Shown: one piece after another, positions 6,254-13,669 of the stretch
Layout of the letters: each line of letters begins with the position of its first letter
Position numbering within the stretch: position 1 is the first letter of the stretch
Assembly: GCA_038247995.1 (NCBI GenBank)
Contig: JBBRUG010000099.1
Span: forward strand, 1 to 17,525
Direction of reading: 5' to 3'
Source of the DNA: JBBRUG01 sp038247995
GTDB taxonomy: Bacteria > Chloroflexota > Chloroflexia > Chloroflexales > Chloroflexaceae
DNA length: 17,525 nt
Position numbers and translations under genes: made by a program
Notes under the pieces: model-generated
The model's input: only the letters and a program-made list of their open reading frames with translations
Databases searched by the model: none
Told to the model about the DNA's origin: nothing

Positions 6254-6934
6254 ATGCATATCCTGGTTGCCGACGACGACATCCCAAGCGTCAAGCTTAC
6301 TTCTTTTGTGCTTGAGGAAGCGGGGTATCGGGTCTGCAAAGCCTATGACGCTACCGGCATCCTAAAGGCTGTCGAGCAGAACAACCCCGACCTCATTTTG
6401 CTCGATGTGATGATGCCCAAATCGAGCGGTTTCGACATTTGCCGTCAGATCCGCCGTAACTCTGATGTGCCGATTATCTTTCTTTCCGGACGCTCACAAC
6501 TCCAGGATCGGGTTATGGGCTTGCAGATCGGCGGCGATGATTACCTTGTTAAACCCTACGAGCCCTCTGAGCTATTGGCTCGCGTCGAAGCTGTGTTGCG
6601 GCGACGCAATAGCGACATGCTGAATCCTTCCTCACGACTGAGCCAGGGCGATCTTACGCTCGACCCGGTTGAGCACAAAGTGTTGTTCAGCGATGGGCGT
6701 GCTGTAGAACTAACGCCGCTTGAGTTCCGCCTGCTTTACTATATGATGAAGAACTCAGGGCGCATTCTCAACATCAGTCAGATTCTGAGCAAGGTTTGGG
6801 GTTATGATTACGAAGGCGAGAGCAACCTCGTTGCCGTTTACATCCGTCGCCTGCGCACGAAAGTAGAAAAAGATCCCGAACACCCGCGCCATGTGATCAC
6901 AGTCCGAAACCTGGGATATAAGTTTGAAGCCTGA
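6254..6934 (+). CDS. OmpR/PhoB-family response regulator
   Basis: A 226-residue two-component regulator that binds DNA when phosphorylated. The receiver domain (1-120) has the acidic pocket D7-D9, phosphoacceptor D51 in LILLDVMMP, the switch Ser78 in IIFLSGR and the conserved K100 in YLVKP. A winged-helix trans_reg_C domain follows (about 128-226), with LTPLEFRLLYYMM, the recognition region YIRRLRTKVE and the terminal RNLGYKFE. All phosphorylation residues are present, so it should be active. ATG 6254 is supported by AAGGAG (6241-6246) seven bases upstream. It precedes a histidine kinase on the same strand with 139 bases between them; cognate pairing is inferred from that. Targets cannot be read from the sequence. 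Confidence 0.95.
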   Translation: MHILVADDDIPSVKLTSFVLEEAGYRVCKAYDATGILKAVEQNNPDLILLDVMMPKSSGFDICRQIRRNSDVPIIFLSGRSQLQDRVMGLQIGGDDYLVKPYEPSELLARVEAVLRRRNSDMLNPSSRLSQGDLTLDPVEHKVLFSDGRAVELTPLEFRLLYYMMKNSGRILNISQILSKVWGYDYEGESNLVAVYIRRLRTKVEKDPEHPRHVITVRNLGYKFEA

Positions 6935-6945
6935 CGACCGAACCG

Positions 6946-6999
6946 CATAAACACCAATGGGGGCCGTTGCAGTGCAGCTGGCCCCTGTTGGTGTTTATG
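6946..6999. other. Long hairpin between regulator and kinase
   Basis: CATAAACACCAA (6946-6957) pairs perfectly with TTGGTGTTTATG (6988-6999). The stem continues through two G-T wobbles and GGGGCC/GGCCCC (6960-6965, 6980-6985), giving a stem of about 20 bp with a 14-base loop. It begins 12 bases after the regulator's stop. No T-run follows, so it may attenuate or process the message, or stabilise the upstream transcript, rather than simply terminate it. Confidence 0.75.
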
Positions 7000-7008
7000 G
7001 TTGTCATG

Positions 7009-7053
7009 CCGCCACGCTGGCGGTACAGCGCCTGTACGGATGAAACGTACAGG
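7009..7053. other. Two further hairpins in the kinase leader
   Basis: CCGCCA/TGGCGG (7009-7014, 7018-7023) and CCTGTACG/CGTACAGG (7031-7038, 7046-7053) are both perfect. The second ends only six bases before the kinase ribosome site AAGGA (7059-7063), so it may influence access to it. CGTACAGG could also be one half of a protein-binding palindrome. Confidence 0.65.
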
Positions 7054-7073
7054 ACTACAAGGAAATCCCAGCG

Positions 7074-9260
7074 ATGGCCGCCACCGATCCGTTTTTCGTG
7101 CGCGCCCAACCATGGCTTCGCTCAAACTTGCGTGAGCGCCTCCGGGCGATCTTACCATTACCAGTGCTAGCTTTAGCCTGGTGGTTTGCTGCTATGCCGT
7201 TGAGCCCGCTAGTAACGCTCGGCATGGTGTTCTATGCAATCGCGAATCTAGTGTTGCTGGCGCTGCTTCGCCGCACACCTGTCGATGACCAACCCCGGCG
7301 TACGCTTGGCCTGCTGATCACGTCTGCGCTCAGCGATGCCGCCCTGGCTGGCTGGTTATTGTTGTACGCCGGGCCACTTAGCCTAGGCATCTTCCCGATC
7401 TATGCTATGTTCGGGATGAAGGCATTGCACTATCGCCGGCAGTTCCTCTGGGTCTTGTTGGTTCCCGCGCTCCTCGGCCCGTTTTACCTCTCAACGCTCT
7501 ATCTGCAAACGCGTGGCTCAACCGGACTTACCCCCGAACAGGCGCTGGCCTATTGGGGGCTGGTATTGGGCAGCATTGCGTTCATCGGCCTCTTGTTGCT
7601 GCTGAGCGAGTATCGGTTGCGCGAGGCGCGCCGCTTAGGCCGGGAGCTTGCTCAACAAGAGACTGAGCACACGGAGCGCGTCCATGAACTCGAAGGCGCC
7701 AACAACGACCTTCGTGCGCGGATTCGCCGTCAGCAAGCTTTGGAGGAAAGCCTTCGCGCGATCACGGGTTCGCTCAGCCTCGATGATGTACTCAGCCAGA
7801 TCCTCGACTCGATGCTCCAGATGCTCGGTACGCCCCGCGTCAGCGCTGCGGCGCTCTCGTTGACCGATCCCACTGGTGGTTTTACCCATCGAACCGTTAA
7901 GAGCGATCCCCAAGCTCCTACCGAATGGGCCGATCCACTGGCCCGGTATGTAGTTGATCAGGAGGGGCCTGTTGTCGTGGGCGATGCACTCCAGGAGCGC
8001 GAGTGGCGTAATCTGCAGCGCAGCGGTGTAATGGCCGCCCTAAGTGTGCCTCTGGTTGACCCTGACGGGATGGTGCGCGGTGCGCTCACAATCGTCAGCC
8101 CGCAGCGCCACGCCTTTACGCTCACCGAAGCGCGGCACCTCACCTCGTTTAGTATCCAGGCCAGTGTGGCGATCAGCAACGCCAAGTTGCATACCGCCCT
8201 CGCCAGCCAGCGTGTACTTCTTGAGGCCGTACTCCGCGATATCGGCGATGGCCTGGTTGTCCTCGACAATAAAAGCAATGCCGTGATCAGTAATCCATCG
8301 GCAGTTCAGGCGCTCCAACATAGCGACGCCTATAACGGGGCGCTCCGCGATGAAATCGGTCGCATTAGCGACGAATTGCGCGTTCGCCGCATACCGATGC
8401 TCAGCCGGGCGCTCAAAGTTGGTGACGAGGATCACGAACGACACTACCAATTGTATGCATCCCTGGTTCATAGCGATGAACACGATGGCGACCATGTCGC
8501 AATTGTGCTCCACGATATTACCGACCAGACGCTGCAGGAACGCACCCGGGTCGAGTTTATCTCAATGGTGTCGCATGAATTGCGCAATCCGCTTAATACG
8601 CTCAATGGCTTCCTCAAGGTAGTCTTGCAGGGCAAAGCCGGCGAATTGAACGAGTTGCAGCGCGAATTCCTTGGCCTCGCCGACAGCCAGGCCGATGCGC
8701 TTAAGGGTCGGATCACTGAACTACTTGAGTTTAATCGCCTCGAAGCCGGCCGCATGCGCGTGCAACCCCAGTGGGCTGATCTCACCGATCTGGTGGTGCA
8801 GACATGTTCACGCTTTCGCATTCAAGCTGAACAATTCGGTCTATCGATCGATTACGCCTTGCCTGACCATATTCCGACCTTGATGATGGACAGCGACCGC
8901 ATTGGTCAGGTGCTCACGAACCTGATCGAGAATGCGATGAAGGCGACACCAACCGATGGTTTGATTGTTGTGAGTGTAACCGTACTGGATCAAGAAGTTC
9001 AAGTTCATGTGAATGATACAGGCGTAGGTATTCCGCCCGAACAACAAGAGAAGATCTTCAGCCGCTACTATCGGCTTGAAGAGCGCAACTCCAAACATGG
9101 CGTCCACCTTGGGCTCGGGTTGTCGATCTGCCAGCAAATTGTTGAAGGGCATAATGGGCGGCTCTGGGTCGAGAGCACGATTGGTGAAGGCAGTCGGTTT
9201 ACATTCAGCCTACCAATTGTGAAACGTATTCAGATTGTTCCTGAGGCAATCGCCTCGTAA
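7074..9260 (+). CDS. Membrane sensor histidine kinase with GAF and PAS domains
   Basis: A 728-residue sensor kinase, the probable partner of the upstream regulator. The N-terminal 180 residues hold about six hydrophobic segments (roughly 26-42, 44-65, 77-99, 101-117, 123-142, 160-178), followed by a coiled-coil linker (183-225). A GAF domain (about 230-372) and a PAS-like domain (about 380-485) come next. HisKA carries the phosphoacceptor H501 in SHELRNPLN, and HATPase_c has the N-box NLIENAMKA (616-624), G1 DTGVGIPP (648-655) and G2 GLGLSICQQI (680-689). All catalytic motifs look intact. No periplasmic sensor domain is seen, so the signal is probably sensed in the membrane or by the GAF/PAS modules; no ligand can be named. 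ATG 7074 follows AAGGA by 10 bases. Confidence 0.93.
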   Translation: MAATDPFFVRAQPWLRSNLRERLRAILPLPVLALAWWFAAMPLSPLVTLGMVFYAIANLVLLALLRRTPVDDQPRRTLGLLITSALSDAALAGWLLLYAGPLSLGIFPIYAMFGMKALHYRRQFLWVLLVPALLGPFYLSTLYLQTRGSTGLTPEQALAYWGLVLGSIAFIGLLLLLSEYRLREARRLGRELAQQETEHTERVHELEGANNDLRARIRRQQALEESLRAITGSLSLDDVLSQILDSMLQMLGTPRVSAAALSLTDPTGGFTHRTVKSDPQAPTEWADPLARYVVDQEGPVVVGDALQEREWRNLQRSGVMAALSVPLVDPDGMVRGALTIVSPQRHAFTLTEARHLTSFSIQASVAISNAKLHTALASQRVLLEAVLRDIGDGLVVLDNKSNAVISNPSAVQALQHSDAYNGALRDEIGRISDELRVRRIPMLSRALKVGDEDHERHYQLYASLVHSDEHDGDHVAIVLHDITDQTLQERTRVEFISMVSHELRNPLNTLNGFLKVVLQGKAGELNELQREFLGLADSQADALKGRITELLEFNRLEAGRMRVQPQWADLTDLVVQTCSRFRIQAEQFGLSIDYALPDHIPTLMMDSDRIGQVLTNLIENAMKATPTDGLIVVSVTVLDQEVQVHVNDTGVGIPPEQQEKIFSRYYRLEERNSKHGVHLGLGLSICQQIVEGHNGRLWVESTIGEGSRFTFSLPIVKRIQIVPEAIAS

Positions 9261-9262
9261 TA

Positions 9263-9271
9263 TGGTATAGT
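9263..9271 (+). promoter_or_regulatory. Extended -10 promoter for the radical-SAM-like gene
   Basis: TGGTATAGT begins two bases after the kinase stop codon and matches TGnTATAAT with one mismatch. A start near 9278 gives a leader of about 36 nt. The next gene could therefore be transcribed independently of the kinase. Confidence 0.5.
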
Positions 9272-9313
9272 AATGGTTAAGATATTTGGACTGGGTAGAA
9301 GCGAGGTAAGCGG

Positions 9314-10459
9314 GTGAACATTGCACTAATTGCGCTTTCCCATACAGGGAAGCGGCTCACACCGCCACTAACCATGGCTTACCTGGCAACGCTGCTTGAA
9401 CAGCGGCGTCATATTGTGCGCATCTACGACTTGGCGCTTGAGCCGCAATTGCCACTGACGACGGCGTTACGTCCGCTGCACTCGTTTCGGCCGCATGTTG
9501 TCATTCTCAGCGGAGATCGCGAAGAACTGCTCGTTGCAGCCGTCAATGTACTCAAGCTAGAGCAGCATACTCACGTATTATCGACGCCAATGAGCCGCAC
9601 CGGCCTGGATGCGCCGCATGTCTGCGCATCAGTCCTCACATGGTTGCACCGCCAGGAGAACGCCGATGGGGTCGGCACCGGCAGTGAGATCGACCCAACG
9701 AACGGCCTGGACGAACTGCCTTTTCCGGCCCGCCACTTGCTCTCGCTGGAACATTATGAACTGCGGGCTGTCGGCGGTGAACTCCAGACGACAGTACCGA
9801 TTGGCGCCTTAGGGCCGGAACATCAGGTTGTTTTGCGCTCGCCGACACAGATCGTCGCCGAGTTACGTAGCATTTCGCACGAATTCGGCCTTCGGCACTA
9901 TTTGTTCCCGGACTTGCCGATCACAATTGATGGAACCTGGCTATTCGAGTTGCTGACCCGCATGTGCGACGCTAATCTGGGCATCGGCTGGGAGGCTACT
10001 GCCGACGCCGATCAGCTTGAGGAGGCAGCGATCGAACATCTGGCGCGGGCCGGATGCGAGGCGCTTTGCTTTGATCTCGACGCTGCGCTGGTGTTTGAGT
10101 CGACGGAAACCCGCACACGCCTGCGCACGGTTGTTGATCATGCGCGGGCCCAAGGCATTTTTCTGCGCGCGAATGTCAAGATCGAACCGCCCTACGAATC
10201 GGTGCCGCGTCTTGTGGATGTTGCCGCTACATTTGGCCTTGATGACGTCAGCTTTGATGTGTTGAATGCCGAGGCTGTCGGCATCAGTTCAGAGAATTCG
10301 CAGATCCAGGCGATGGTGCGCCAACTCTACGATGCGGGGCGGGATCGCCAGCGCTTCATCAGCCGCTTTGGCCCAGCTTTGGGGAATCTGATCTGGCGCT
10401 TGCGCGGCCCACAACGCTCCCCAACCAAAAGCCTAGATGATGACGGCTTAGCGGTGTAA
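9314..10459 (+). CDS. Degenerate B12-binding/radical-SAM-like protein without cluster cysteines
   Basis: A 381-residue protein whose layout follows B12-binding radical SAM enzymes. The start MNIALIAL...LTPPLTMAYLATLLEQRRHIVRIYDL (1-40) matches their opening strand and PPLG-AYLA helix. LDELPFPARHLLSLEHY (132-148) matches the usual linker, and RSPTQIVAELRSISHEFGLRHYLFPD (175-200) plus the following TIM-barrel-like part match the region after the iron-sulfur site. The segment where CxxxCxxC should lie (about 156-175) has no cysteine; the only cysteines are at 104, 218, 248 and 252. The cobalamin DxHxxG signature is also absent. It therefore should not bind a radical-SAM [4Fe-4S] cluster in the normal way, and may be a scaffold, sensor or repurposed barrel. 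GTG 9314 follows GAGG (9303-9306). The fold is inferred from pattern resemblance only. Confidence 0.6.
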   Translation: MNIALIALSHTGKRLTPPLTMAYLATLLEQRRHIVRIYDLALEPQLPLTTALRPLHSFRPHVVILSGDREELLVAAVNVLKLEQHTHVLSTPMSRTGLDAPHVCASVLTWLHRQENADGVGTGSEIDPTNGLDELPFPARHLLSLEHYELRAVGGELQTTVPIGALGPEHQVVLRSPTQIVAELRSISHEFGLRHYLFPDLPITIDGTWLFELLTRMCDANLGIGWEATADADQLEEAAIEHLARAGCEALCFDLDAALVFESTETRTRLRTVVDHARAQGIFLRANVKIEPPYESVPRLVDVAATFGLDDVSFDVLNAEAVGISSENSQIQAMVRQLYDAGRDRQRFISRFGPALGNLIWRLRGPQRSPTKSLDDDGLAV

Positions 10460-10501
10460 TCAGGCAGCAATCGCGACCCAACCCAGGCTCAAAAGCATTG
10501 C

Positions 10502-10525
10502 AAAGGCGCGTCGCGACGCGCCTTT
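10502..10525. terminator. Bidirectional terminator between convergent genes
   Basis: A perfect 24-base palindrome (arms AAAGGCGCGTCG and CGACGCGCCTTT) sits between two convergent genes and overlaps the last bases of the minus-strand esterase stop. The A and T ends could act as short T-tracts in either direction. Confidence 0.75.
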
Positions 10526-11312
10526 ACGGTTTCAGGAAGTTCGTCACACGCTGATGCACGGCCTGAAGGTGCGGGCCTTCCGTCAGCAACTGATGGCCGG
10601 TATTATCCCACCAGATCAATTCACGCTCAGGGCTGCCGATATGCGTTTGAATGAGATCAGCGCTATCGAGCGGAGCTACAAGATCGTTGCGGCCATGCAT
10701 AATCAGCGCCGGCGTAGTAACCTGCGGCAAGGTAATGCGGGCTTGCGCAACGACCTGGCGCAACTCATCGAGCGCCCCAACTGAGATCTTTACCGCCCGG
10801 CGCACCTCCGCCTGAACCTGCAAGTCGTCGAGGTCTAGCTCGGGCCGCCGGGCGAGGATCTGCGCACGTATATCAGGATCGCTAAAATCAGCGCGTTCCA
10901 TAGGGTAAAACCAGGGTACAACATAGCGGGCAACCGCCAACACATTTACTCGCCAATCGCCGGCGAGGCGTAACGGGGTTGCCAGTAACGCCAACTGGTG
11001 TACCGGGTATTGCGCGGCGAGCAGGAGTGCAAGCGCTCCACCAAGAGAGAAGCCAACGACACTCACCCGGCGACAGCGGGTGGCGAGATCCGCGTGAGCC
11101 TGGACGACAACGGCTAACCAATCGGCCCAACGCACCACTGCCAGCGCTTCGGGTGGATCGCCGTGGCCAGGTAACCGCACCCCAAGCACGGTACGCCCTG
11201 AGCGCGCTAAGCCAACGCCGAGATCGCGCATCTCAAAGGGCCCACCGGTAAAGCCGTGAATAAGGAGTACCCCGTGGTCGTCGCCGGAAAAGAAAAATGG
11301 ATCGTACACCAT
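10524..11312 (-). CDS. Alpha/beta hydrolase, Est30-like carboxylesterase
   Basis: A 262-residue cytoplasmic serine hydrolase, probably cleaving short-chain esters. The oxyanion loop is LLIHGFTGGP (16-25), the nucleophile is Ser89 in GFSLGG, the acid is Asp210 in HGRNDLVAP, and the base is His240 in NTGHQLL. HGFTG and the C-terminal arrangement resemble Geobacillus Est30 and monoacylglycerol-lipase-type enzymes. The substrate is unknown. No strong ribosome site precedes ATG 11312; the upstream coiled-coil gene ends only 22 bases away, so the two are probably cotranscribed. It is last in the minus-strand group and is closed by the palindromic terminator. Confidence 0.9.
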   Translation of the reverse strand: MVYDPFFFSGDDHGVLLIHGFTGGPFEMRDLGVGLARSGRTVLGVRLPGHGDPPEALAVVRWADWLAVVVQAHADLATRCRRVSVVGFSLGGALALLLAAQYPVHQLALLATPLRLAGDWRVNVLAVARYVVPWFYPMERADFSDPDIRAQILARRPELDLDDLQVQAEVRRAVKISVGALDELRQVVAQARITLPQVTTPALIMHGRNDLVAPLDSADLIQTHIGSPERELIWWDNTGHQLLTEGPHLQAVHQRVTNFLKP

Positions 11313-11334
11313 AATGCAAACTGTTGGAAGCAGC

Positions 11335-12237
11335 CTAAACGGTCAGCAGATGGCGGAACGTCTTCAGGTTACGGGCGCCAATCCCGGGCACTTCCGTCAA
11401 CTCCTCGATACTGCGGAACGGGCCGTTTTTGGTGCGATAGCGCACGATCCGTTCGGCGATCACCGCACCAATGCCGGGCAGTGCAATCAGGGTGTCCAGA
11501 TCGGCGGTATTGACATTGACCGACCCAGACGGTTCCGCGACGGCATCAGGAGTGACCGACGCAGCCAGAGTACGCACGGCATCGGCAGCATCACCGACAG
11601 CCCGCGATGAGCCTACATTGGCAGCAACTTCACGCGCCTGCTCGGCCACGTCAGTTGCTTTTTCCTGGGCCTGCTCGGCCACCTCGGCAGCCTTTTCCTT
11701 GGCCTGTTCCGCCGCTTCCGTCACCTGCTCGGCCACGTCAGTTGCTTTTTCCTGGGCCTGTTCCGCTACCTCGGCAGCTTTTTCTTGGCCTTGCTCGACA
11801 ACTTCCGTCGCCTGCTCGGCCACGTCAGTTGCTTTTTCCTGGGCCTCCCCCGCCACCTCGGCGACCTTTTCCTTGGCCTGATCAACCGCCGCACCCAATG
11901 TCGCCTGAGCCTGTTCAAAAGCCTCGGTGCCGGCGGCTACAGCGTTTTCGGCAACCTCACGCACCTGTTCAGTAACATTAGCGGCAGCTTGTTTTGCACG
12001 ATCAGCCATAGCGGCCATAGATGGTGGTGCGCCACGGTGAACACGCGTGAGAATACGGCGCGGCGTTCCTGAAGCATCAGCACCCAGCGCTGCAGCGGGC
12101 GATGGATTCGGCGGCGCAGCGGGCGGCGGTGCAGGCGGTAAGAAGGCCTCGACCTCGCGGCGGGCCCGCCAGCGCCACAAGAGATAGGCGACAATAGCTA
12201 GCGACGCCAGCCAGAAGATCCGAGGAGGGCGAGCCAT
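11335..12237 (-). CDS. Membrane-anchored LEA-like coiled-coil protein with ComEA-type HhH domain
   Basis: A 300-residue protein with an unusual layout. It has one membrane segment (7-22) followed by basic WRWRARR, a Pro/Ala-rich linker (33-52), a long Ala/Glu/Lys/Gln helical tract (about 75-208) and a C-terminal double helix-hairpin-helix of the ComEA kind (240-300). The last contains SVNVNTADLDTLIALPGIG and EVPGIG. ComEA domains bind double-stranded DNA without sequence preference and serve DNA uptake in competence. The orientation fits a DNA-binding head carried outside the membrane on a helical stalk. The stalk repeats EKAxxVAEQA with alternating 11- and 18-residue spacing; the 11-mers resemble LEA group 3 repeats. 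I chose ATG 12237 because AGGAG lies eight bases upstream; an earlier in-frame codon at 12306 would put extra residues before the membrane segment. A comF homologue lies nearby on the other strand. Confidence 0.8.
   Translation of the reverse strand: MARPPRIFWLASLAIVAYLLWRWRARREVEAFLPPAPPPAAPPNPSPAAALGADASGTPRRILTRVHRGAPPSMAAMADRAKQAAANVTEQVREVAENAVAAGTEAFEQAQATLGAAVDQAKEKVAEVAGEAQEKATDVAEQATEVVEQGQEKAAEVAEQAQEKATDVAEQVTEAAEQAKEKAAEVAEQAQEKATDVAEQAREVAANVGSSRAVGDAADAVRTLAASVTPDAVAEPSGSVNVNTADLDTLIALPGIGAVIAERIVRYRTKNGPFRSIEELTEVPGIGARNLKTFRHLLTV
11638..11846 (-). repeat. 87-bp periodic repeat coding the coiled-coil stalk
   Basis: An identical 35-base block occurs at 11638-11672, 11725-11759 and 11812-11846, exactly 87 bases apart, inside a more diverged 87-bp (29-residue) unit. 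The near identity of the blocks points to recent duplication. The repeat stays in frame, so stalk length could vary between strains. Confidence 0.9.
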
Positions 12238-12323
12238 AATGAGTACTCCTGTCGTGAGCGGCATCCAAGAGGCGGGCAACTTTACCACAACAGCGCCAGA
12301 GCGCACCAGCCAGACGGCTGGGA

Positions 12324-13181
12324 TCAGAGCTGTGTTTTTCCAACGAGCGAACGGAGCAAAGTCAGATTCTCAATATCTTCAGCCATATCATCGCCCTTGG
12401 GCGTCTCGATGATCATCGGCACCGCTTGAAACCGCGGATCATTCACCAGCAAGCGAAATGCTTCCAGGCCGATATAGCCCTGCCCGATATGGTTATGCCG
12501 ATCGACGCGGCTACCGAGATCTTTCTGCGAGTCGTTCAGGTGAAACGCTTTGATCCGTTCCAGACCGATCAGGCGGTCGAATTCGGCGAAGGTGGCCTGA
12601 TAGGTCGCCTCATCGCGAATATCATAACCGGCCGCAAAGATATGGCATGTATCAACGCATACGCCGAGGCGGTCGTGGTAGGGGATCAACTCGAAGAGGC
12701 GCGCGATATGCTCAAAGCGATTGCCGAGCGCCGTGCCCTGGCCGGCGGTTGTCTCCAGCAGCACCATTGTTGTGCCGCCTGCACCCTCACTAAACAGCCG
12801 CTTGAAGGCTTCGGCCTCGCGCAGCAAGCCCGTCTCCTCACCACTGCCGGTGTGAGCGCCGGGATGGGTAACGATGTAAGGGATCTTCAACGTCGCGCAG
12901 CGTTCCAATTCATGGGCAAAAGCGGCGATCGACTTCGCCCAGAGTTCGTCGGTGGGCGAAGCGAGGTTAATCAAATAGGAGTCGTGAACAATCACGGGGC
13001 CAATACCGGTGCGCGCCTGTTCAGCATGGTAGGCTGCAACTTCTTCCGGCGCGAGCGGCTTGGCGTTCCACTGACGTTCGCTCTTACTGAAGATCTGCAT
13101 TGTCTCGCAGCCGACATGCTCGCCACGGGCGAAAGCTTTTGAGACACCGCTTGAGATAGACATATGGGCGCCGAAGGGCAT
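12324..13181 (-). CDS. nfo: Deoxyribonuclease IV (endonuclease IV, AP endonuclease)
   Basis: A 285-residue zinc enzyme of base-excision repair that cuts 5' of abasic sites. All nine metal ligands known from E. coli Nfo are in place with a constant small offset: H66, H106, E143, D177, H180, H214, D227, H229 and E259. They lie in the motifs VHDSYLINLASP, THPGAH, LLETTAGQG, CVDTCHIFAAGYD, FHLNDSQKDLGSRVDRHNHIG and IIETPKG. Length matches the family (about 280). ATG 13181 is preceded by AAGGA at 5-6 bases and starts at the family's usual GAHMS; an upstream in-frame codon at 13268 would add 29 residues unlike the family. It lies downstream of the DUF2256 gene and upstream of the coiled-coil/ComEA gene on the same strand. 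Confidence 0.96.
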   Translation of the reverse strand: MPFGAHMSISSGVSKAFARGEHVGCETMQIFSKSERQWNAKPLAPEEVAAYHAEQARTGIGPVIVHDSYLINLASPTDELWAKSIAAFAHELERCATLKIPYIVTHPGAHTGSGEETGLLREAEAFKRLFSEGAGGTTMVLLETTAGQGTALGNRFEHIARLFELIPYHDRLGVCVDTCHIFAAGYDIRDEATYQATFAEFDRLIGLERIKAFHLNDSQKDLGSRVDRHNHIGQGYIGLEAFRLLVNDPRFQAVPMIIETPKGDDMAEDIENLTLLRSLVGKTQL

Positions 13182-13191
13182 AGTAATCCTT

Positions 13192-13221
13192 ACAGAATTC
13201 AGCAGACAGAATTCAGTATTC
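13192..13221. repeat. ACAGAATTCAG direct repeat in the nfo leader
   Basis: ACAGAATTCAG occurs at 13192-13202 and 13206-13216, followed by a partial TATTCAG. Each copy contains the 6-bp palindrome GAATTC. The repeats lie within the untranslated leader of nfo, a few bases upstream of its ribosome site. Confidence 0.7.
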
Positions 13222-13283
13222 AGGCGGCGGACGCAGCATAACAATCCACCTTCTGAGCCATTGGGCACGCGCTACGTTACGTC

Positions 13284-13292
13284 ATTATAGCA
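13284..13292 (-). promoter_or_regulatory. Extended -10 promoter for nfo
   Basis: On the minus strand TGCTATAAT (13292 down to 13284) is a perfect extended -10. No -35 match is seen. Transcription would begin near 13277, giving a leader of about 95 nt that contains the GAATTC-centred direct repeats. It lies between the DUF2256 stop and nfo, so nfo can be expressed independently. Confidence 0.65.
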
Positions 13293-13342
13293 CGCAGATC
13301 ATCCGGCTGATTTGGTGAAGGCGGCGGACCGTTCGGCAATAG

Positions 13343-13513
13343 CTATTTTGCCCGACGGCAGCGCTCGGAGCAATAACGCACGGCTTCCCAATTTGCGGCC
13401 CACTTCTTCCGCCACTCGAATGGGCGACCACACGTCGCGCAGATCTTCGTCGGCAGTTGGCCCTTGCGGCGCGGCGTGCGCTCGGTAGCATTTGTCTCAC
13501 GCGTACGAGCCAT
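13343..13513 (-). CDS. DUF2256 family small zinc-ribbon-like protein
   Basis: A 56-residue basic protein. Residues 23-54 carry KICATCGRPFEWRKKW followed by NWEAVRYCSERCRRAK, which is the DUF2256 pattern. Four cysteines at 25, 28, 48 and 52 (CxxC and CxxxC) should bind one zinc. The basic N-terminus (MARTRETNATERTPRRKGQ) is typical of the family. The function is unknown; I recall DUF2256 genes beside cryptochrome/photolyase genes in other bacteria, and here the neighbour is the repair enzyme endonuclease IV. An alternative ATG at 13522 would add three residues. A different minus-strand frame is open across 13285-13500 but lacks family similarity. Its promoter is at 13562-13591. Confidence 0.88.
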   Translation of the reverse strand: MARTRETNATERTPRRKGQLPTKICATCGRPFEWRKKWAANWEAVRYCSERCRRAK

Positions 13514-13561
13514 TACATTCATTCTTAAGCATACGCCTGGCTTTCAGCAATTACTTGGCAT

Positions 13562-13591
13562 AGTGTAGAGGGAAGCTAATCAGGATGTCAA
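13562..13591 (-). promoter_or_regulatory. Sigma-70 promoter for the DUF2256 gene
   Basis: On the minus strand TTGACA (13591-13586, perfect) and TACACT (13567-13562) are 18 bases apart. Predicted transcription starts near 13555, about 40 nt upstream of the ATG. The divergent comF gene begins 79 bases on the other side; a possible TATAGA at 13626-13631 for comF has no good -35. Confidence 0.6.
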
Positions 13592-13669
13592 GGCACAACG
13601 CGCACCTTCAGACAAGTTGAAACGGTATAGAGCTATTGAAGCTCCCAATTCAATCTGAGGTGCCCACAT

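Noticed and set aside
12306..12321. CCAGCC/GGCTGG hairpin just after nfo as a terminator
   Set aside because: The stem is six bases and no T-run follows on the minus strand, so transcription into the coiled-coil gene may continue.
13285..13500. 71-codon minus-strand frame overlapping the DUF2256 gene
   Set aside because: Another frame of the same strand encodes the clear DUF2256 motif with four cysteines. This one has no similarity and no ribosome site.
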